Source: Alishewanella metallidurans
GTDB taxonomy: Bacteria > Pseudomonadota > Gammaproteobacteria > Enterobacterales > Alteromonadaceae
DNA: 64,000 nt
Direction of reading: 5' to 3'
NCBI RefSeq assembly: GCF_036983985.1
Contig: NZ_JALAHQ010000003.1
Location: 538,691-602,690 of the forward strand
Below the pieces are notes generated by a model. The model searched no databases. It was not told the origin of the DNA and saw nothing but the letters and a program-made list of their open reading frames with translations. Made by a program: the position numbers and the translations under genes. This document shows positions 1-8,950 of the stretch, one piece after another; within the stretch, counting starts at the first letter, position 1; every line of letters starts with the position of its first letter.

Positions 1-1
1 T

Positions 2-1510
2 GCTGAGGGTATCGTTGCTGGTAAAACTCAAATTAAAAGCCGCAGTGTTGACGTAGGTCAGGTGGTTTCTGTTGAGCTTAGTGATGACTTAAAGCAGGTT
101 ATTGTTAAAGCCCGCATGAAGCCGGCGATAACGGCACTGCTAAATGCCGACTCGCAGTTTTGGGTAGTAAAACCCCAGGTAGGCCGCGGAGGTATTACCG
201 GTTTAAACACGTTGCTCTCCGGTGTATATATTGAATTGCAACCCGGTGATTCTGAAGAGCCGCAATTACAACACCAGTTACTTGATACACCGCCGGTTGC
301 GCCTGCTGATGCACCCGGTATTCGCGTTCAACTTAGCACCGCAGAGTCGGGAGGGTTAGCGGTTGGCGATCCCGTATTATACCGAGGTTATGAGGTTGGT
401 ACTGTCGAGCAAAGTGAGTTTGATTTATCTGCGCGGCGCACCTTGTATCGGCTGTATATTCGCGAGCCGTTTGATGTGTTGGTTTCAGAAAATGTGCGCT
501 TTTGGCTTAGTAGTGGTTTCTCTGTTGATTTATCAGCCGAAGGTTTACAGGTTGATGTCGGCTCTGCTACTACGCTATTAAGCGGAGGTGTTAGCTTTGA
601 CGTAATGCAAGGCTGGCAACCAGGTAGAGCAATTAAAGACGGCACTGAGTTCCAGTTATTTCCGAACAAACAAAGTATTCAGGATGGCCTATACAGCGAA
701 TTTGTTGAGTACCTATTGTTTTTTGATGAATCGGTGCGGGGGCTGAAAGCCGGTGCACCAGTTGAATATCGCGGTGTTAGAGTAGGCACGGTGACACGGG
801 TACCCTTTTTCTTTGCCGTTGATAAACCCTTTGAAATATCGCAGCAACAGGGCATTCCGATCTTGATCCGCATCGAGGTGGGCCGACTGTACGAAAACCT
901 TACACTAGCTCAATTACGGGTCGAACTTGATAAAGCCGTAGCTCGAGGTATGCATGGCACGCTTAAAACGGGTAATTTGCTTACTGGTGCGCTTTATATC
1001 GATTTAGATATAAATCAAGATCCAAATATTGATACCAGCCAGCAAACTCAGCGTTTGGTTTTAAGCCAAAGTGCGGGTTATGCGATGCTACCTACCGCAC
1101 GTAGTGGTTTGAGCAATATTGAACAAAAAGTGTTAATGGCGCTAGATAAAATTAACAACCTGCCGGTAGAGCAATTACTAGTGCAAAGTGAACGAACTAT
1201 GCAAAGCACTGAAGCTATGATGCAAAATGCCAATAAGATGATTGCACAGCTAGAGGCTTTTATTGGTAGTGCGCAAATGCAGCAGTTGCCTGCGCAGTTG
1301 CAGCAAAGTTTACAGGATTTACAGCGTATGTTAGCCGGCTTAAGCCCAGGTGCGCCGGCGTACGATCGATTGAATGGCAATTTACAAACATTGGATCAGG
1401 TACTGCGAGAGTTACAGCCGGTATTGCAAACACTCAACCAACAAAGTAATGCCTTAATATTTGATGCTAGTACCGCCACAGATCCAGAACCGAAGAGAGC
1501 AAAACCATGA
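2..1510 (+). CDS. pqiB: PqiB-type MCE-domain protein, 5' end outside window
   Basis: The reading frame is open from base 2, so the gene begins upstream; the GTG at 62 is internal. MCE (mammalian cell entry) domains form hexameric rings that carry phospholipids across the periplasm between the two membranes. The visible part holds the end of one MCE repeat (about the first 60 residues) and two more, marked by the repeated pattern GDPVLYRGYEVGTV and GAPVEYRGVRVGTV. A Gln-rich, probably coiled-coil C-terminal tail follows, as expected for PqiB, whose tails form a needle-like channel. The stop overlaps the start of the pqiC-like lipoprotein (ATGA), and this coupling supports PqiB over MlaD or YebT. 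The membrane anchor and a PqiA gene should lie upstream. Confidence 0.88.
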   Translation, partial: AEGIVAGKTQIKSRSVDVGQVVSVELSDDLKQVIVKARMKPAITALLNADSQFWVVKPQVGRGGITGLNTLLSGVYIELQPGDSEEPQLQHQLLDTPPVAPADAPGIRVQLSTAESGGLAVGDPVLYRGYEVGTVEQSEFDLSARRTLYRLYIREPFDVLVSENVRFWLSSGFSVDLSAEGLQVDVGSATTLLSGGVSFDVMQGWQPGRAIKDGTEFQLFPNKQSIQDGLYSEFVEYLLFFDESVRGLKAGAPVEYRGVRVGTVTRVPFFFAVDKPFEISQQQGIPILIRIEVGRLYENLTLAQLRVELDKAVARGMHGTLKTGNLLTGALYIDLDINQDPNIDTSQQTQRLVLSQSAGYAMLPTARSGLSNIEQKVLMALDKINNLPVEQLLVQSERTMQSTEAMMQNANKMIAQLEAFIGSAQMQQLPAQLQQSLQDLQRMLAGLSPGAPAYDRLNGNLQTLDQVLRELQPVLQTLNQQSNALIFDASTATDPEPKRAKP

Positions 1511-2052
1511 GATTACTAACCTTAGCTCTGCTTTTATCACTAAGCGCTTGCAGTACTAAGCAAGCAATAACGTATTATCAGCTACCTGTGCCTGCAGTTA
1601 CAGCCCCGCCCAGTGCGGCGTCGTTAAAAGCGTTTTATATTGAACCGATACAGGTTGCCAGTTACTTAAATGGTCGCGGTTTAGTGTTGCAAGTGTCTGA
1701 TGTTGAGCTAGTAGTGGCCAGGCAACATATTTGGGCCGAAGCGCTAGATCAGCAATTGCAGCGGCAGTTACGCAATCGGTTGCAACTGCTAGCACCTGGT
1801 TATATTGCCGTATTTCAGCCCTTGCCTGATACGCTGCGAGTAAGCGTGCAATTAGAACAGTTCTATAGCGATGTTAATGGCCAAGCTCTTATCAGTGGCA
1901 GCTTTGCGTTTAGTAATCAACTTGGCACAGTACCCTTTGTTATTCGTCAACCGTTAGCTGATGATGGTTATCCCGCTTTAGTGGCAGCCTTAGCGCAAGG
2001 AGTGCAGCAGCTTAGCCAGCAAATAGCACAACATTTACTTAGTGGTAGTTGA
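1507..2052 (+). CDS. pqiC: PqiC/YmbA-type outer-membrane lipoprotein
   Basis: A 181-residue lipoprotein with a short signal peptide ending in the lipobox LSAC, so lipidation is predicted at Cys15. The mature part matches the ABC-type auxiliary (PqiC/YmbA) pattern: a YYQL start, then IEPIQVASYLNGRGLVLQ, then an LxxxL amphipathic stretch. PqiC sits in the outer membrane and docks the PqiB needle. The start codon overlaps the pqiB stop by 4 bases, so the two are translationally coupled. A strong hairpin follows 14 bases after the stop, so this is the last gene of the operon. Confidence 0.85.
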   Translation: MRLLTLALLLSLSACSTKQAITYYQLPVPAVTAPPSAASLKAFYIEPIQVASYLNGRGLVLQVSDVELVVARQHIWAEALDQQLQRQLRNRLQLLAPGYIAVFQPLPDTLRVSVQLEQFYSDVNGQALISGSFAFSNQLGTVPFVIRQPLADDGYPALVAALAQGVQQLSQQIAQHLLSGS

Positions 2053-2065
2053 TACCTAGATGTAG

Positions 2066-2093
2066 AAAGCCCGCTTACTGTAGCGGGCTTTTT
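2066..2093. terminator. Bidirectional rho-independent terminator
   Basis: Ten-base perfect stem AAAGCCCGCT/AGCGGGCTTT with a 6-base loop and T or A runs on both sides. It lies between the converging pqiC and M23-peptidase genes and can serve both. Confidence 0.88.
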
Positions 2094-2120
2094 ATTGGTG
2101 TTTTTTGTGTTGAGATAATG

Positions 2121-3476
2121 TTACGGCGCGGCAAGTGCATCGTTCGGAGCTGTTTTTGCTAGCAATACCCGCTCATTTGTTTGCAGTTGTGCTATTGCTT
2201 GTTGCGCCTGCGCGCTAAATAGGTCTTTTTCTTTACCTTGCAGCGGTGTCGCTTGCGGCAACTTTATTGTTCTTGGGTTACGGTGTACCCCATCGACAAC
2301 AAACTCGTAATGCAAGTGTGCGCCGGTTACTCGGCCAGTAGAACCTAAACGGCCTATAGCTTGGCTTTGACGCACCTTGTCACCTTTGGCTACTAGGCGC
2401 TTAGATAAATGCAGATATTTAGTGACGATATTATTAGCATGCTGCACAAAAACATAGTTACCGTTTAAGTTGCTGTATGCAGAAGCAATAACTCTGCCAT
2501 CACCGGCAGCCATAATAGGCGTACCTACTGGAGCAACATAGTCGACGCCGTTGTGTGCGCGCACAGTTTTTAATACGGGGTGCAAACGGCGAGGATTAAA
2601 GTTAGAACTAACATATTGAAAGCTAACTGGTGCTCTTAAAAACGCTTGGCGCATACTGGCACCATCGGGTTTATAATAATTGCCGTCGCTATGGCGCACC
2701 GCTTGGTATAAATGCCCTTGGTTTTGAAATTGTGCCGCAACAATATTGCCGTTACTAATAAACTCGCCGTCAACGTATTGGGTTTCGTAAAGTACGCTAA
2801 AGCTATCGCCGGCGCGAATATCTAAACCAAAGTCGATATCCCAACCAAAAATACCAGCTAGGCTCATAATTTGCGATTCGGTTAAACCTGCCTCTATACC
2901 CGCGCTCCAAAAGTTGCTGCGAATTTCAGCGTTAGCAAATTGGCTGCGTAGTTCGACTTCCTTTTTCAGCTCTTCAGCAACAAAGTTATCTTCGCTATCA
3001 CGGCTAACGCGTAACGTCGTTAAATGGTTTAATGAATAACGCAACTCTTGAAATTCACCATTAGCATTTAAGCCAAACTCAAGCTGGTCGCCTGGGAATA
3101 ATTTAGTCAGAGTTTTTACATGACTGCCCAGTGCTAGCACGTCTAGCATCACTTGTTGGCTAACGTTGGCTTTTTTGAATAAGGCAGACAACACGTCACC
3201 TTTTTGTACTTGTAGCACCGACCACGTTAATGACACGTCTTCCTCAGGCAATGCCGGTAATTCGGCAATGGCTAACTCTTGATCGAGCATACCTTCATCG
3301 TCGTTTTGTTGTGTATTAACGCTGTAGCGCTTACCAATTTCTAAGCTATCGTTCTTGCTGCCTTTAGACGCAGATGCTTGCTCAGACGGTAATAATAAAA
3401 TAACGGATAAAAACACCGAAGTTGCCGCAATTAAAATGCGGTGTTTTGTGGGAATTTTTGTAACTAATTGACGCAT
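2121..3476 (-). CDS. M23 family murein DD-endopeptidase (MepM/YebA-like)
   Basis: A 451-residue protein of the same size and layout as MepM, the endopeptidase that cleaves D-Ala-mDAP crosslinks in peptidoglycan. A single N-terminal hydrophobic segment (about residues 14-30) anchors or exports it. An OapA/LysM-like wall-binding region follows around residues 80-170 (LQVQKGDVLSALFKKANVS). The C-terminal LytM domain has the zinc ligands H-N-G-V-D near residue 304 and H-L-H near 385. It is divergent from tyrS, an arrangement common in Alteromonadales. The last 50 residues are an Ala/Gln-rich tail. The family is secure; which of the MepM paralogues it is cannot be decided here. Confidence 0.88.
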   Translation of the reverse strand: MRQLVTKIPTKHRILIAATSVFLSVILLLPSEQASASKGSKNDSLEIGKRYSVNTQQNDDEGMLDQELAIAELPALPEEDVSLTWSVLQVQKGDVLSALFKKANVSQQVMLDVLALGSHVKTLTKLFPGDQLEFGLNANGEFQELRYSLNHLTTLRVSRDSEDNFVAEELKKEVELRSQFANAEIRSNFWSAGIEAGLTESQIMSLAGIFGWDIDFGLDIRAGDSFSVLYETQYVDGEFISNGNIVAAQFQNQGHLYQAVRHSDGNYYKPDGASMRQAFLRAPVSFQYVSSNFNPRRLHPVLKTVRAHNGVDYVAPVGTPIMAAGDGRVIASAYSNLNGNYVFVQHANNIVTKYLHLSKRLVAKGDKVRQSQAIGRLGSTGRVTGAHLHYEFVVDGVHRNPRTIKLPQATPLQGKEKDLFSAQAQQAIAQLQTNERVLLAKTAPNDALAAP

Positions 3477-3624
3477 AAGACCTGTCTAATCCCAGAGAAT
3501 GCATAAAAAGCGAGCATATACCGTTTTTTTGCCTGACACCAGACTTTTGTGCGTTTCGTCCAGGCTGAACATGCTATAGAATACGGCTTGTTAGTATAAT
3601 CAGATAAAAAATCAGGAGACTAAA

Positions 3625-4827
3625 ATGGCGGATTGGCAACTAGCTTTAGCTGAATTAAAACGCGGCTGCGAGGAAATTCTGCTTGAAGAAGAGCTAATTA
3701 CCAAATTAAAGGAAGGTAAGCCCTTAAAAATAAAGGCAGGCTTTGATCCGACCGCACCCGATTTACATCTTGGTCATACCGTGCTTATTAATAAATTACG
3801 CGCCTTTCAGCAGTTAGGCCACGAGGTTATTTTTCTTATTGGTGACTTTACCGGTTTAATTGGCGACCCAAGTGGTAAAAATATTACCCGCAAGCCATTA
3901 ACGCGTGACGAAGTATTAGCTAACGCTGAAACGTATAAAGAGCAGGTATTTAAAATTCTTGACCCGGCAAAAACGCGGGTAGCATTTAACTCAGAATGGA
4001 TGAACGAGTTAGGCGCTGCGGGAATGATCAAGCTCGCAGCACGGCAAACCGTTGCTCGTATGCTCGAGCGTGATGATTTCAAAAAGCGGTATGCCAATAA
4101 TCAGTCTATTGCCATACACGAGTTTTTATACCCGTTAGTACAAGGCTGGGATTCAGTAGCACTTAAAGCCGATGTTGAAATGGGTGGTACCGATCAGCGC
4201 TTTAACTTGCTGATGGGGCGTGAACTGCAAAAAGATGAGGGCCAGCGCCCGCAAACTGTAATGATGGTGCCGTTGCTAGAAGGCTTAGACGGCGTGCAGA
4301 AAATGTCGAAGTCGCTCGGTAACTACGTAGGTATAACTGACGCACCAAATGATATGTTTGGTAAAATTATGTCGATATCTGATGAGCTAATGTGGCGCTA
4401 CTATGATTTGCTTAGTTTCCGTCCGCTAGAAGATATCGCGCAGTTAAAGCAACAAGTGGTAGCGGGGGCTAATCCTCGTGATATCAAAATTCTGCTAGCC
4501 AAAGAAATTATTGCCCGTTTTCATTCTGAAGCGGCGGCACAGGCAGCGCATGACGATTTTACCCAACGTTTTAGTAAAAATGCGCTACCAGACGATATTC
4601 CTGAGCTGACCGTTAGTAGTGATGGCGATAGCATGTTAATTGCTAACTTATTAAAACAAGCGGGTTTGGTAGATAGCACCTCAGAAGCAATTCGCATGAT
4701 AAAACAAGGTGCCGTTAAGCTAAATGGTGAAACCAAGGTTGAAGATAGTAAACTGGAAATTAGCAAAGGTAGTACCGATATCTATCAAGTAGGTAAACGA
4801 AAGTTTGCCAAAATCACGCTAATTTAA
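3625..4827 (+). CDS. tyrS: Tyrosine--tRNA ligase
   Basis: Class I aminoacyl-tRNA synthetase charging tRNA-Tyr. The HIGH motif appears as HLGH (residues 48-51) and KMSKS is exact (226-230). The tyrosine-binding GFDPTAPDLHLGH segment and GGTDQRFN are present. Residues 338-400 form the S4-like RNA-binding tail (SEAIRMIKQGAVKLNGE). At 400 residues it belongs to the shorter TyrZ-like branch rather than the 424-residue E. coli type. An AGGAG ribosome site sits before the ATG. It is divergent from the M23 peptidase with 148 bases between. Confidence 0.96.
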   Translation: MADWQLALAELKRGCEEILLEEELITKLKEGKPLKIKAGFDPTAPDLHLGHTVLINKLRAFQQLGHEVIFLIGDFTGLIGDPSGKNITRKPLTRDEVLANAETYKEQVFKILDPAKTRVAFNSEWMNELGAAGMIKLAARQTVARMLERDDFKKRYANNQSIAIHEFLYPLVQGWDSVALKADVEMGGTDQRFNLLMGRELQKDEGQRPQTVMMVPLLEGLDGVQKMSKSLGNYVGITDAPNDMFGKIMSISDELMWRYYDLLSFRPLEDIAQLKQQVVAGANPRDIKILLAKEIIARFHSEAAAQAAHDDFTQRFSKNALPDDIPELTVSSDGDSMLIANLLKQAGLVDSTSEAIRMIKQGAVKLNGETKVEDSKLEISKGSTDIYQVGKRKFAKITLI

Positions 4828-4876
4828 CAGCGCTAAGTTTAACTATATTTCGTTATATTGGTTTTAATCGTATTTT

Positions 4877-4901
4877 GCGCAGCAGCACTTTGTTGCTGCG
4901 C
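4877..4901 (+). terminator. GC-rich hairpin after tyrS, no U tract
   Basis: Stem GCGCAGCA/TGCTGCGC with a 9-base loop, 50 bases after the tyrS stop and 97 before acnA. Few Ts follow, so it may be a weak terminator or an mRNA-end stabilising structure. Confidence 0.5.
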
Positions 4902-4998
4902 TATTCAATGTTGTTGCCTGCTTTTTAATCTTCGTACTGCGGTTCGGATGAACTATACTCTTTTACTAACAAGTAAATAGTTAATTAGTACGAGGTAA

Positions 4999-7716
4999 AT
5001 GATGACCAAACCAAACCCCTTTATAGATCAGCTGCAAGTAAACCAGGAGCATTATCGAATTTACAGTCTGCACAAAGCAGCGAACCAGTTTGGTGATATT
5101 AGTCGCTTACCGTTTTCACTTAAGGTATTGCTTGAAAACTTATTACGCAATTTGGATGGCGACACTGTAACTACCGAAGATATTCAGGCGCTGGTTGATT
5201 GGCAAAAAACCGGTAGTTCAGAGCGTGAAATTGCTTTTCGTCCAGCACGCGTATTAATGCAAGACTTTACCGGTGTGCCCGCCGTGGTCGATTTAGCGGC
5301 TATGCGGGCGGCAGTAGCCGCGCTTGGTGAAGATGCGACTAAGATAAACCCACTGTCACCCGTTGCTTTAGTGATTGACCACTCGGTAATGGTTGACCGC
5401 TATGCCACCGAGCAGGCATTTAGCGAAAACGTTGAGATAGAAATGCAGCGCAACCATGAGCGTTACGCATTTTTACGTTGGGGTGCAAACGCATTTCGTA
5501 ATTTTCGCGTAGTACCGCCAGGCACCGGCATTTGCCATCAGGTAAACTTAGAATATCTTGGCCAATCTATTTGGGCTGAACATACCGATGACGGTGTACT
5601 CGCTTACCCAGATACCTTAGTTGGCACCGACTCACACACCACTATGATCAATGCCTTAGGTATTTTAGGGTGGGGGGTCGGCGGTATTGAAGCGGAAGCG
5701 GCAATGCTTGGCCAGCCGGTATCAATGATTATTCCCGAAGTAGTTGGTTTTGAATTTACCGGCAAATTACAGCCCGGTATTACAGCTACTGACTTAGTGC
5801 TTACCGTTACGCAAATATTACGCAAACACGGGGTAGTCGGTAAATTTGTTGAGTTTTTTGGTGAAGGTTTAGATCAATTGGCACTGGCTGATCGCGCTAC
5901 CATTGCTAATATGGCGCCGGAGTATGGTGCAACCTGTGGCTTTTTTCCGATAGACCAAATTACCTTAGATTACCTTGTACTAACCGGCCGTGACGCTGAG
6001 TTAATAGATAGAGTAAAAACCTATGCGCAAAGCCAAGGCTTTTGGCGACAAAAAGACAATACCCCCATATTTACCGATACGCTGCGCTTAGATCTTAGTA
6101 CCGTTGAAGCCTCACTAGCTGGGCCAAAACGGCCACAAGATAAAGTAACGTTAAGCGAATTAAAGCGCCACTGTGACGATATTATGGCGCTAGAACCGGC
6201 CAGCAAAGCACGCGAAGCTGAGTTGTTAAATGAAGGTGGTGGCCAAAAGCAGCCCGCAGCGGTTGAACGCAACTTTGAACTTGATGGCCAACGCTTACAG
6301 CTAAATGATCATGCAGTGGTTATTGCAGCTATTACTTCTTGTACTAACACCTCTAACCCTAGCGTATTAATGGCCGCCGGTTTATTAGCAAAAAATGCGG
6401 TGGCCAAAGGCCTTAAACGCCAGCCTTGGGTTAAAAGCTCATTAGCACCGGGCTCGAAAGTCGTTACCCGTTATTTGCAACAAGCCGGTTTAATGCAGCC
6501 GTTAGAGCAGCTCGGTTTTTATTTAGTTGGTTATGGCTGTACTACCTGTATTGGTAACTCTGGCCCGTTAGCTAAACCCATCGAAGACATCATTAATAAG
6601 GCTGATTTAAACGTCTCAGCGGTACTGTCGGGTAACCGTAATTTTGAAGGCCGCATCCACCCATTAGTAAAATCAAATTGGCTGGCATCGCCACCGTTAG
6701 TGGTAGCTTATGCGTTAGCGGGTACTACTAATATTGACCTGACAAGCCAACCGCTGGGTAAAGATCGCCAAGGGCAAGATGTATATTTAAAAGATATCTG
6801 GCCTGATAACCAAGCTATTGCCCGCGAGGTCGCCAAGGTGCAAAGCAGTATGTTTAGTCAAGAGTATGGCCATGTGTTTGATGGCGATGCTAGCTGGCAA
6901 GCTATAGAAGTGCCTAAAGCTAAAACTTATGCTTGGCCAGAATCGACCTATATTCGCCATCCTGACTTTTTTCAGGGGTTAACCCGCAAGCCAAAACCGA
7001 TAATCGATATAGTTGACGCGCGGATGTTGGCCTTGTTGGGTGATTCTGTAACTACCGACCATATATCGCCTGCTGGCTCAATTAAAGCAAATAGCCCAGC
7101 TGGCGCTTATTTACAACAGCAAGGTGTTAAGCAAGAGCACTTTAACTCTTATGGTTCTCGACGTGGCAACCACGAAGTTATGGTGCGCGGTACCTTTGCT
7201 AACGTACGTATTCGTAATGAAATGGCGCCAGGCTCGGAAGGGGGGGTAACAACACATTATCCGTCCGGTGAACAAATGCCTATATTCGATGCTGCGGTTC
7301 GCTACCAACAAAAACAGCAGCCATTAATCGTGGTGGCAGGCAAAGAATACGGCACTGGCTCATCACGCGACTGGGCCGCAAAGGGCACGCTAATGTTAGG
7401 TGTGCGAGCGGTACTGGCTGAATCGTTTGAACGTATTCACCGTTCCAACCTAATTGGTATGGGGGTGCTACCGCTGCAGTTCCCTGCGGGTACTGATCGT
7501 AAAACGCTACAACTGACGGGCGAAGAAACCTTTACCTTGCTGGGGCTTAACCAGTTAACTGTAAAGGATAAAGTAAAACTGGTTATTACCTATGCTGATG
7601 GTGCTAAGCAAGAGCTTGACGTTTATTGCCGCATTGATACCGGTAATGAGCTAGCTTATTACCAACACGGCGGTATTTTACATTATGTACTGCGTAAGAT
7701 GATCGGCGAGGTTTAA
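4999..7716 (+). CDS. acnA: Aconitate hydratase A (AcnA/IRP1 type)
   Basis: Interconverts citrate and isocitrate in the TCA and glyoxylate cycles. It has 905 residues, typical of AcnA and its iron-regulatory-protein relatives. The three 4Fe-4S ligand cysteines are C448 (in SCTNTSNPS), C514 and C517 (in GYGCTTCIGNSGP). The swivel domain has GKEYGTGSSRDWAAKG. Two ATGs stand in tandem at 4999 and 5002; the GAGG ribosome site is unusually close to the first, so translation may well start at the second. It is monocistronic, with hairpins on both sides. Confidence 0.95.
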   Translation: MMTKPNPFIDQLQVNQEHYRIYSLHKAANQFGDISRLPFSLKVLLENLLRNLDGDTVTTEDIQALVDWQKTGSSEREIAFRPARVLMQDFTGVPAVVDLAAMRAAVAALGEDATKINPLSPVALVIDHSVMVDRYATEQAFSENVEIEMQRNHERYAFLRWGANAFRNFRVVPPGTGICHQVNLEYLGQSIWAEHTDDGVLAYPDTLVGTDSHTTMINALGILGWGVGGIEAEAAMLGQPVSMIIPEVVGFEFTGKLQPGITATDLVLTVTQILRKHGVVGKFVEFFGEGLDQLALADRATIANMAPEYGATCGFFPIDQITLDYLVLTGRDAELIDRVKTYAQSQGFWRQKDNTPIFTDTLRLDLSTVEASLAGPKRPQDKVTLSELKRHCDDIMALEPASKAREAELLNEGGGQKQPAAVERNFELDGQRLQLNDHAVVIAAITSCTNTSNPSVLMAAGLLAKNAVAKGLKRQPWVKSSLAPGSKVVTRYLQQAGLMQPLEQLGFYLVGYGCTTCIGNSGPLAKPIEDIINKADLNVSAVLSGNRNFEGRIHPLVKSNWLASPPLVVAYALAGTTNIDLTSQPLGKDRQGQDVYLKDIWPDNQAIAREVAKVQSSMFSQEYGHVFDGDASWQAIEVPKAKTYAWPESTYIRHPDFFQGLTRKPKPIIDIVDARMLALLGDSVTTDHISPAGSIKANSPAGAYLQQQGVKQEHFNSYGSRRGNHEVMVRGTFANVRIRNEMAPGSEGGVTTHYPSGEQMPIFDAAVRYQQKQQPLIVVAGKEYGTGSSRDWAAKGTLMLGVRAVLAESFERIHRSNLIGMGVLPLQFPAGTDRKTLQLTGEETFTLLGLNQLTVKDKVKLVITYADGAKQELDVYCRIDTGNELAYYQHGGILHYVLRKMIGEV

Positions 7717-7728
7717 ACCTTTATTGAT

Positions 7729-7760
7729 AGCGGCTGTGCTGCAGCCGCTCGTTATTTTTA
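7729..7760 (+). terminator. Rho-independent terminator of acnA
   Basis: Stem AGCGGCTG/CAGCCGCT with a 5-base loop, followed by CGTTATTTTTA, 12 bases past the acnA stop. Confidence 0.75.
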
Positions 7761-7880
7761 GTAACCGCCAGACAACTCCCCACTATAACCGTTTTATTTT
7801 ACTGCCTTGTAATACTATTGCACTTTTTTAACAATATGCTATTTTGATATCAAAATAATATCACTATAGGGTGTTTGCTA

Positions 7881-8735
7881 ATGTTAAAAGAGCGCATGAT
7901 TAACAGCAGAGCAGGTTTTGGTATGATCGGCATGCTGTTTTTACTACAAATAGCCACTGTTGCTGGTGTAGCCGTTTTGCCTGCGGCACTAAAGTTAGTG
8001 GCGTTATTGCTCGCTATTGTGGTGTTTATCTGTTGGTTTGGTTTTTATATGGTGCAGCCTAATCAGGCCGCGGTAATGCAGTTATTTGGCCGTTATATTG
8101 GCACCGATTTAAATAATGGTCTGCGTTGGTCAAACCCGTTATACAGCAAACGTAAAGTGTCGCTGCGGGTACGCAACTTTGAAAGCAATAAAATGAAAGT
8201 GAATGACAACGCCGGTAACCCAGTAGAAATAGCCGCAGTAGTAGTGTGGAAAGTGGTCGATAGCGCCGAAGCGGTATTTGAAGTAGATAACTATGAAAAT
8301 TTTGTTAGCATTCAAAGTGAATCAGCAATTCGCCATCTGGCATCAAGCTACGCTTATGATGCCGGTAATGATCATGCCATTAGTTTACGCAGCAGCACTG
8401 ATGAAGTAACTGAACTTTTAAAAACGGAAATACAAGCCCGTTTAAATAAAGCCGGTGTACAGGTATTAGAAGCGCGTATTAGCCATTTAGCCTATGCGCC
8501 TGAAATTGCTAGCGCTATGTTACAACGCCAACAAGCCGCAGCCATTATTGCTGCACGTCAGCAAATTGTTGAAGGTGCAGTTGGCATGGTTGAAACCGCT
8601 TTACAGCGCTTGTCTGAACGTAAAGTGGTTGAGTTAGATGATGAGCGTAAAGCGGCAATGGTAAGCAATTTACTGGTGGTATTATGTGGTGATCACCATG
8701 TGCAGCCGATAGTAAATGCCGGTAGTTTATATTAG
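7881..8735 (+). CDS. SPFH/band-7 domain membrane protein
   Basis: A 284-residue member of the stomatin/prohibitin/flotillin/HflKC superfamily. The N-terminal third has two adjoining hydrophobic segments (about residues 14-33 and 37-58), then the band-7 domain starting at QPNQAAVMQLFGRYIGTD. A helical region with EARISHLAYAPEIASAMLQRQQAAAI follows, as is usual for SPFH oligomers. I chose ATG 7881, preceded at good spacing by AGGGTG, over an upstream in-frame TTG. SPFH proteins form membrane-associated cages, and their cargo differs between families. A 58-residue ribbon-helix-helix protein follows 12 bases after the stop, so the two are probably one transcript. No NfeD partner is present. Confidence 0.85.
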   Translation: MLKERMINSRAGFGMIGMLFLLQIATVAGVAVLPAALKLVALLLAIVVFICWFGFYMVQPNQAAVMQLFGRYIGTDLNNGLRWSNPLYSKRKVSLRVRNFESNKMKVNDNAGNPVEIAAVVVWKVVDSAEAVFEVDNYENFVSIQSESAIRHLASSYAYDAGNDHAISLRSSTDEVTELLKTEIQARLNKAGVQVLEARISHLAYAPEIASAMLQRQQAAAIIAARQQIVEGAVGMVETALQRLSERKVVELDDERKAAMVSNLLVVLCGDHHVQPIVNAGSLY

Positions 8736-8747
8736 TAGGGAGCCGTT

Positions 8748-8924
8748 GTGGCCAAAAAAGCCTTTGCCTTACGTATTGATGAAACACTGCTTAGCGCCTT
8801 ACAGCGCTTTGCAGATGATGAGTTTCGCAGTGTTAACAGCCAAATAGAATATTTACTTAATGAAGCGCTAAAAAAAGCTGGGCGGTTAAAGCCAACCGCT
8901 AGCGAAAGCGGATCCGACAGTTAA
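8748..8924 (+). CDS. Small Arc-type ribbon-helix-helix protein
   Basis: A 58-residue ORF with a GTG start and a GGGAG ribosome site. The protein begins MAKKAFALRIDETLLSAL and continues FADDEFRSVNSQIEYLLNEAL. This is the Arc/MetJ pattern: a basic beta strand (AFALRID), then two helices with the conserved RSVNSQIEYLL second-helix signature. Such proteins bind DNA as beta-sheet dimers. It follows the SPFH gene directly and is probably co-transcribed. No toxin-like ORF lies beside it, so it is not an obvious antitoxin; autoregulation of this operon is an inference. Confidence 0.75.
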   Translation: MAKKAFALRIDETLLSALQRFADDEFRSVNSQIEYLLNEALKKAGRLKPTASESGSDS

Positions 8925-8950
8925 GCCGCTAGCTAAAATGCGGCTTAATA

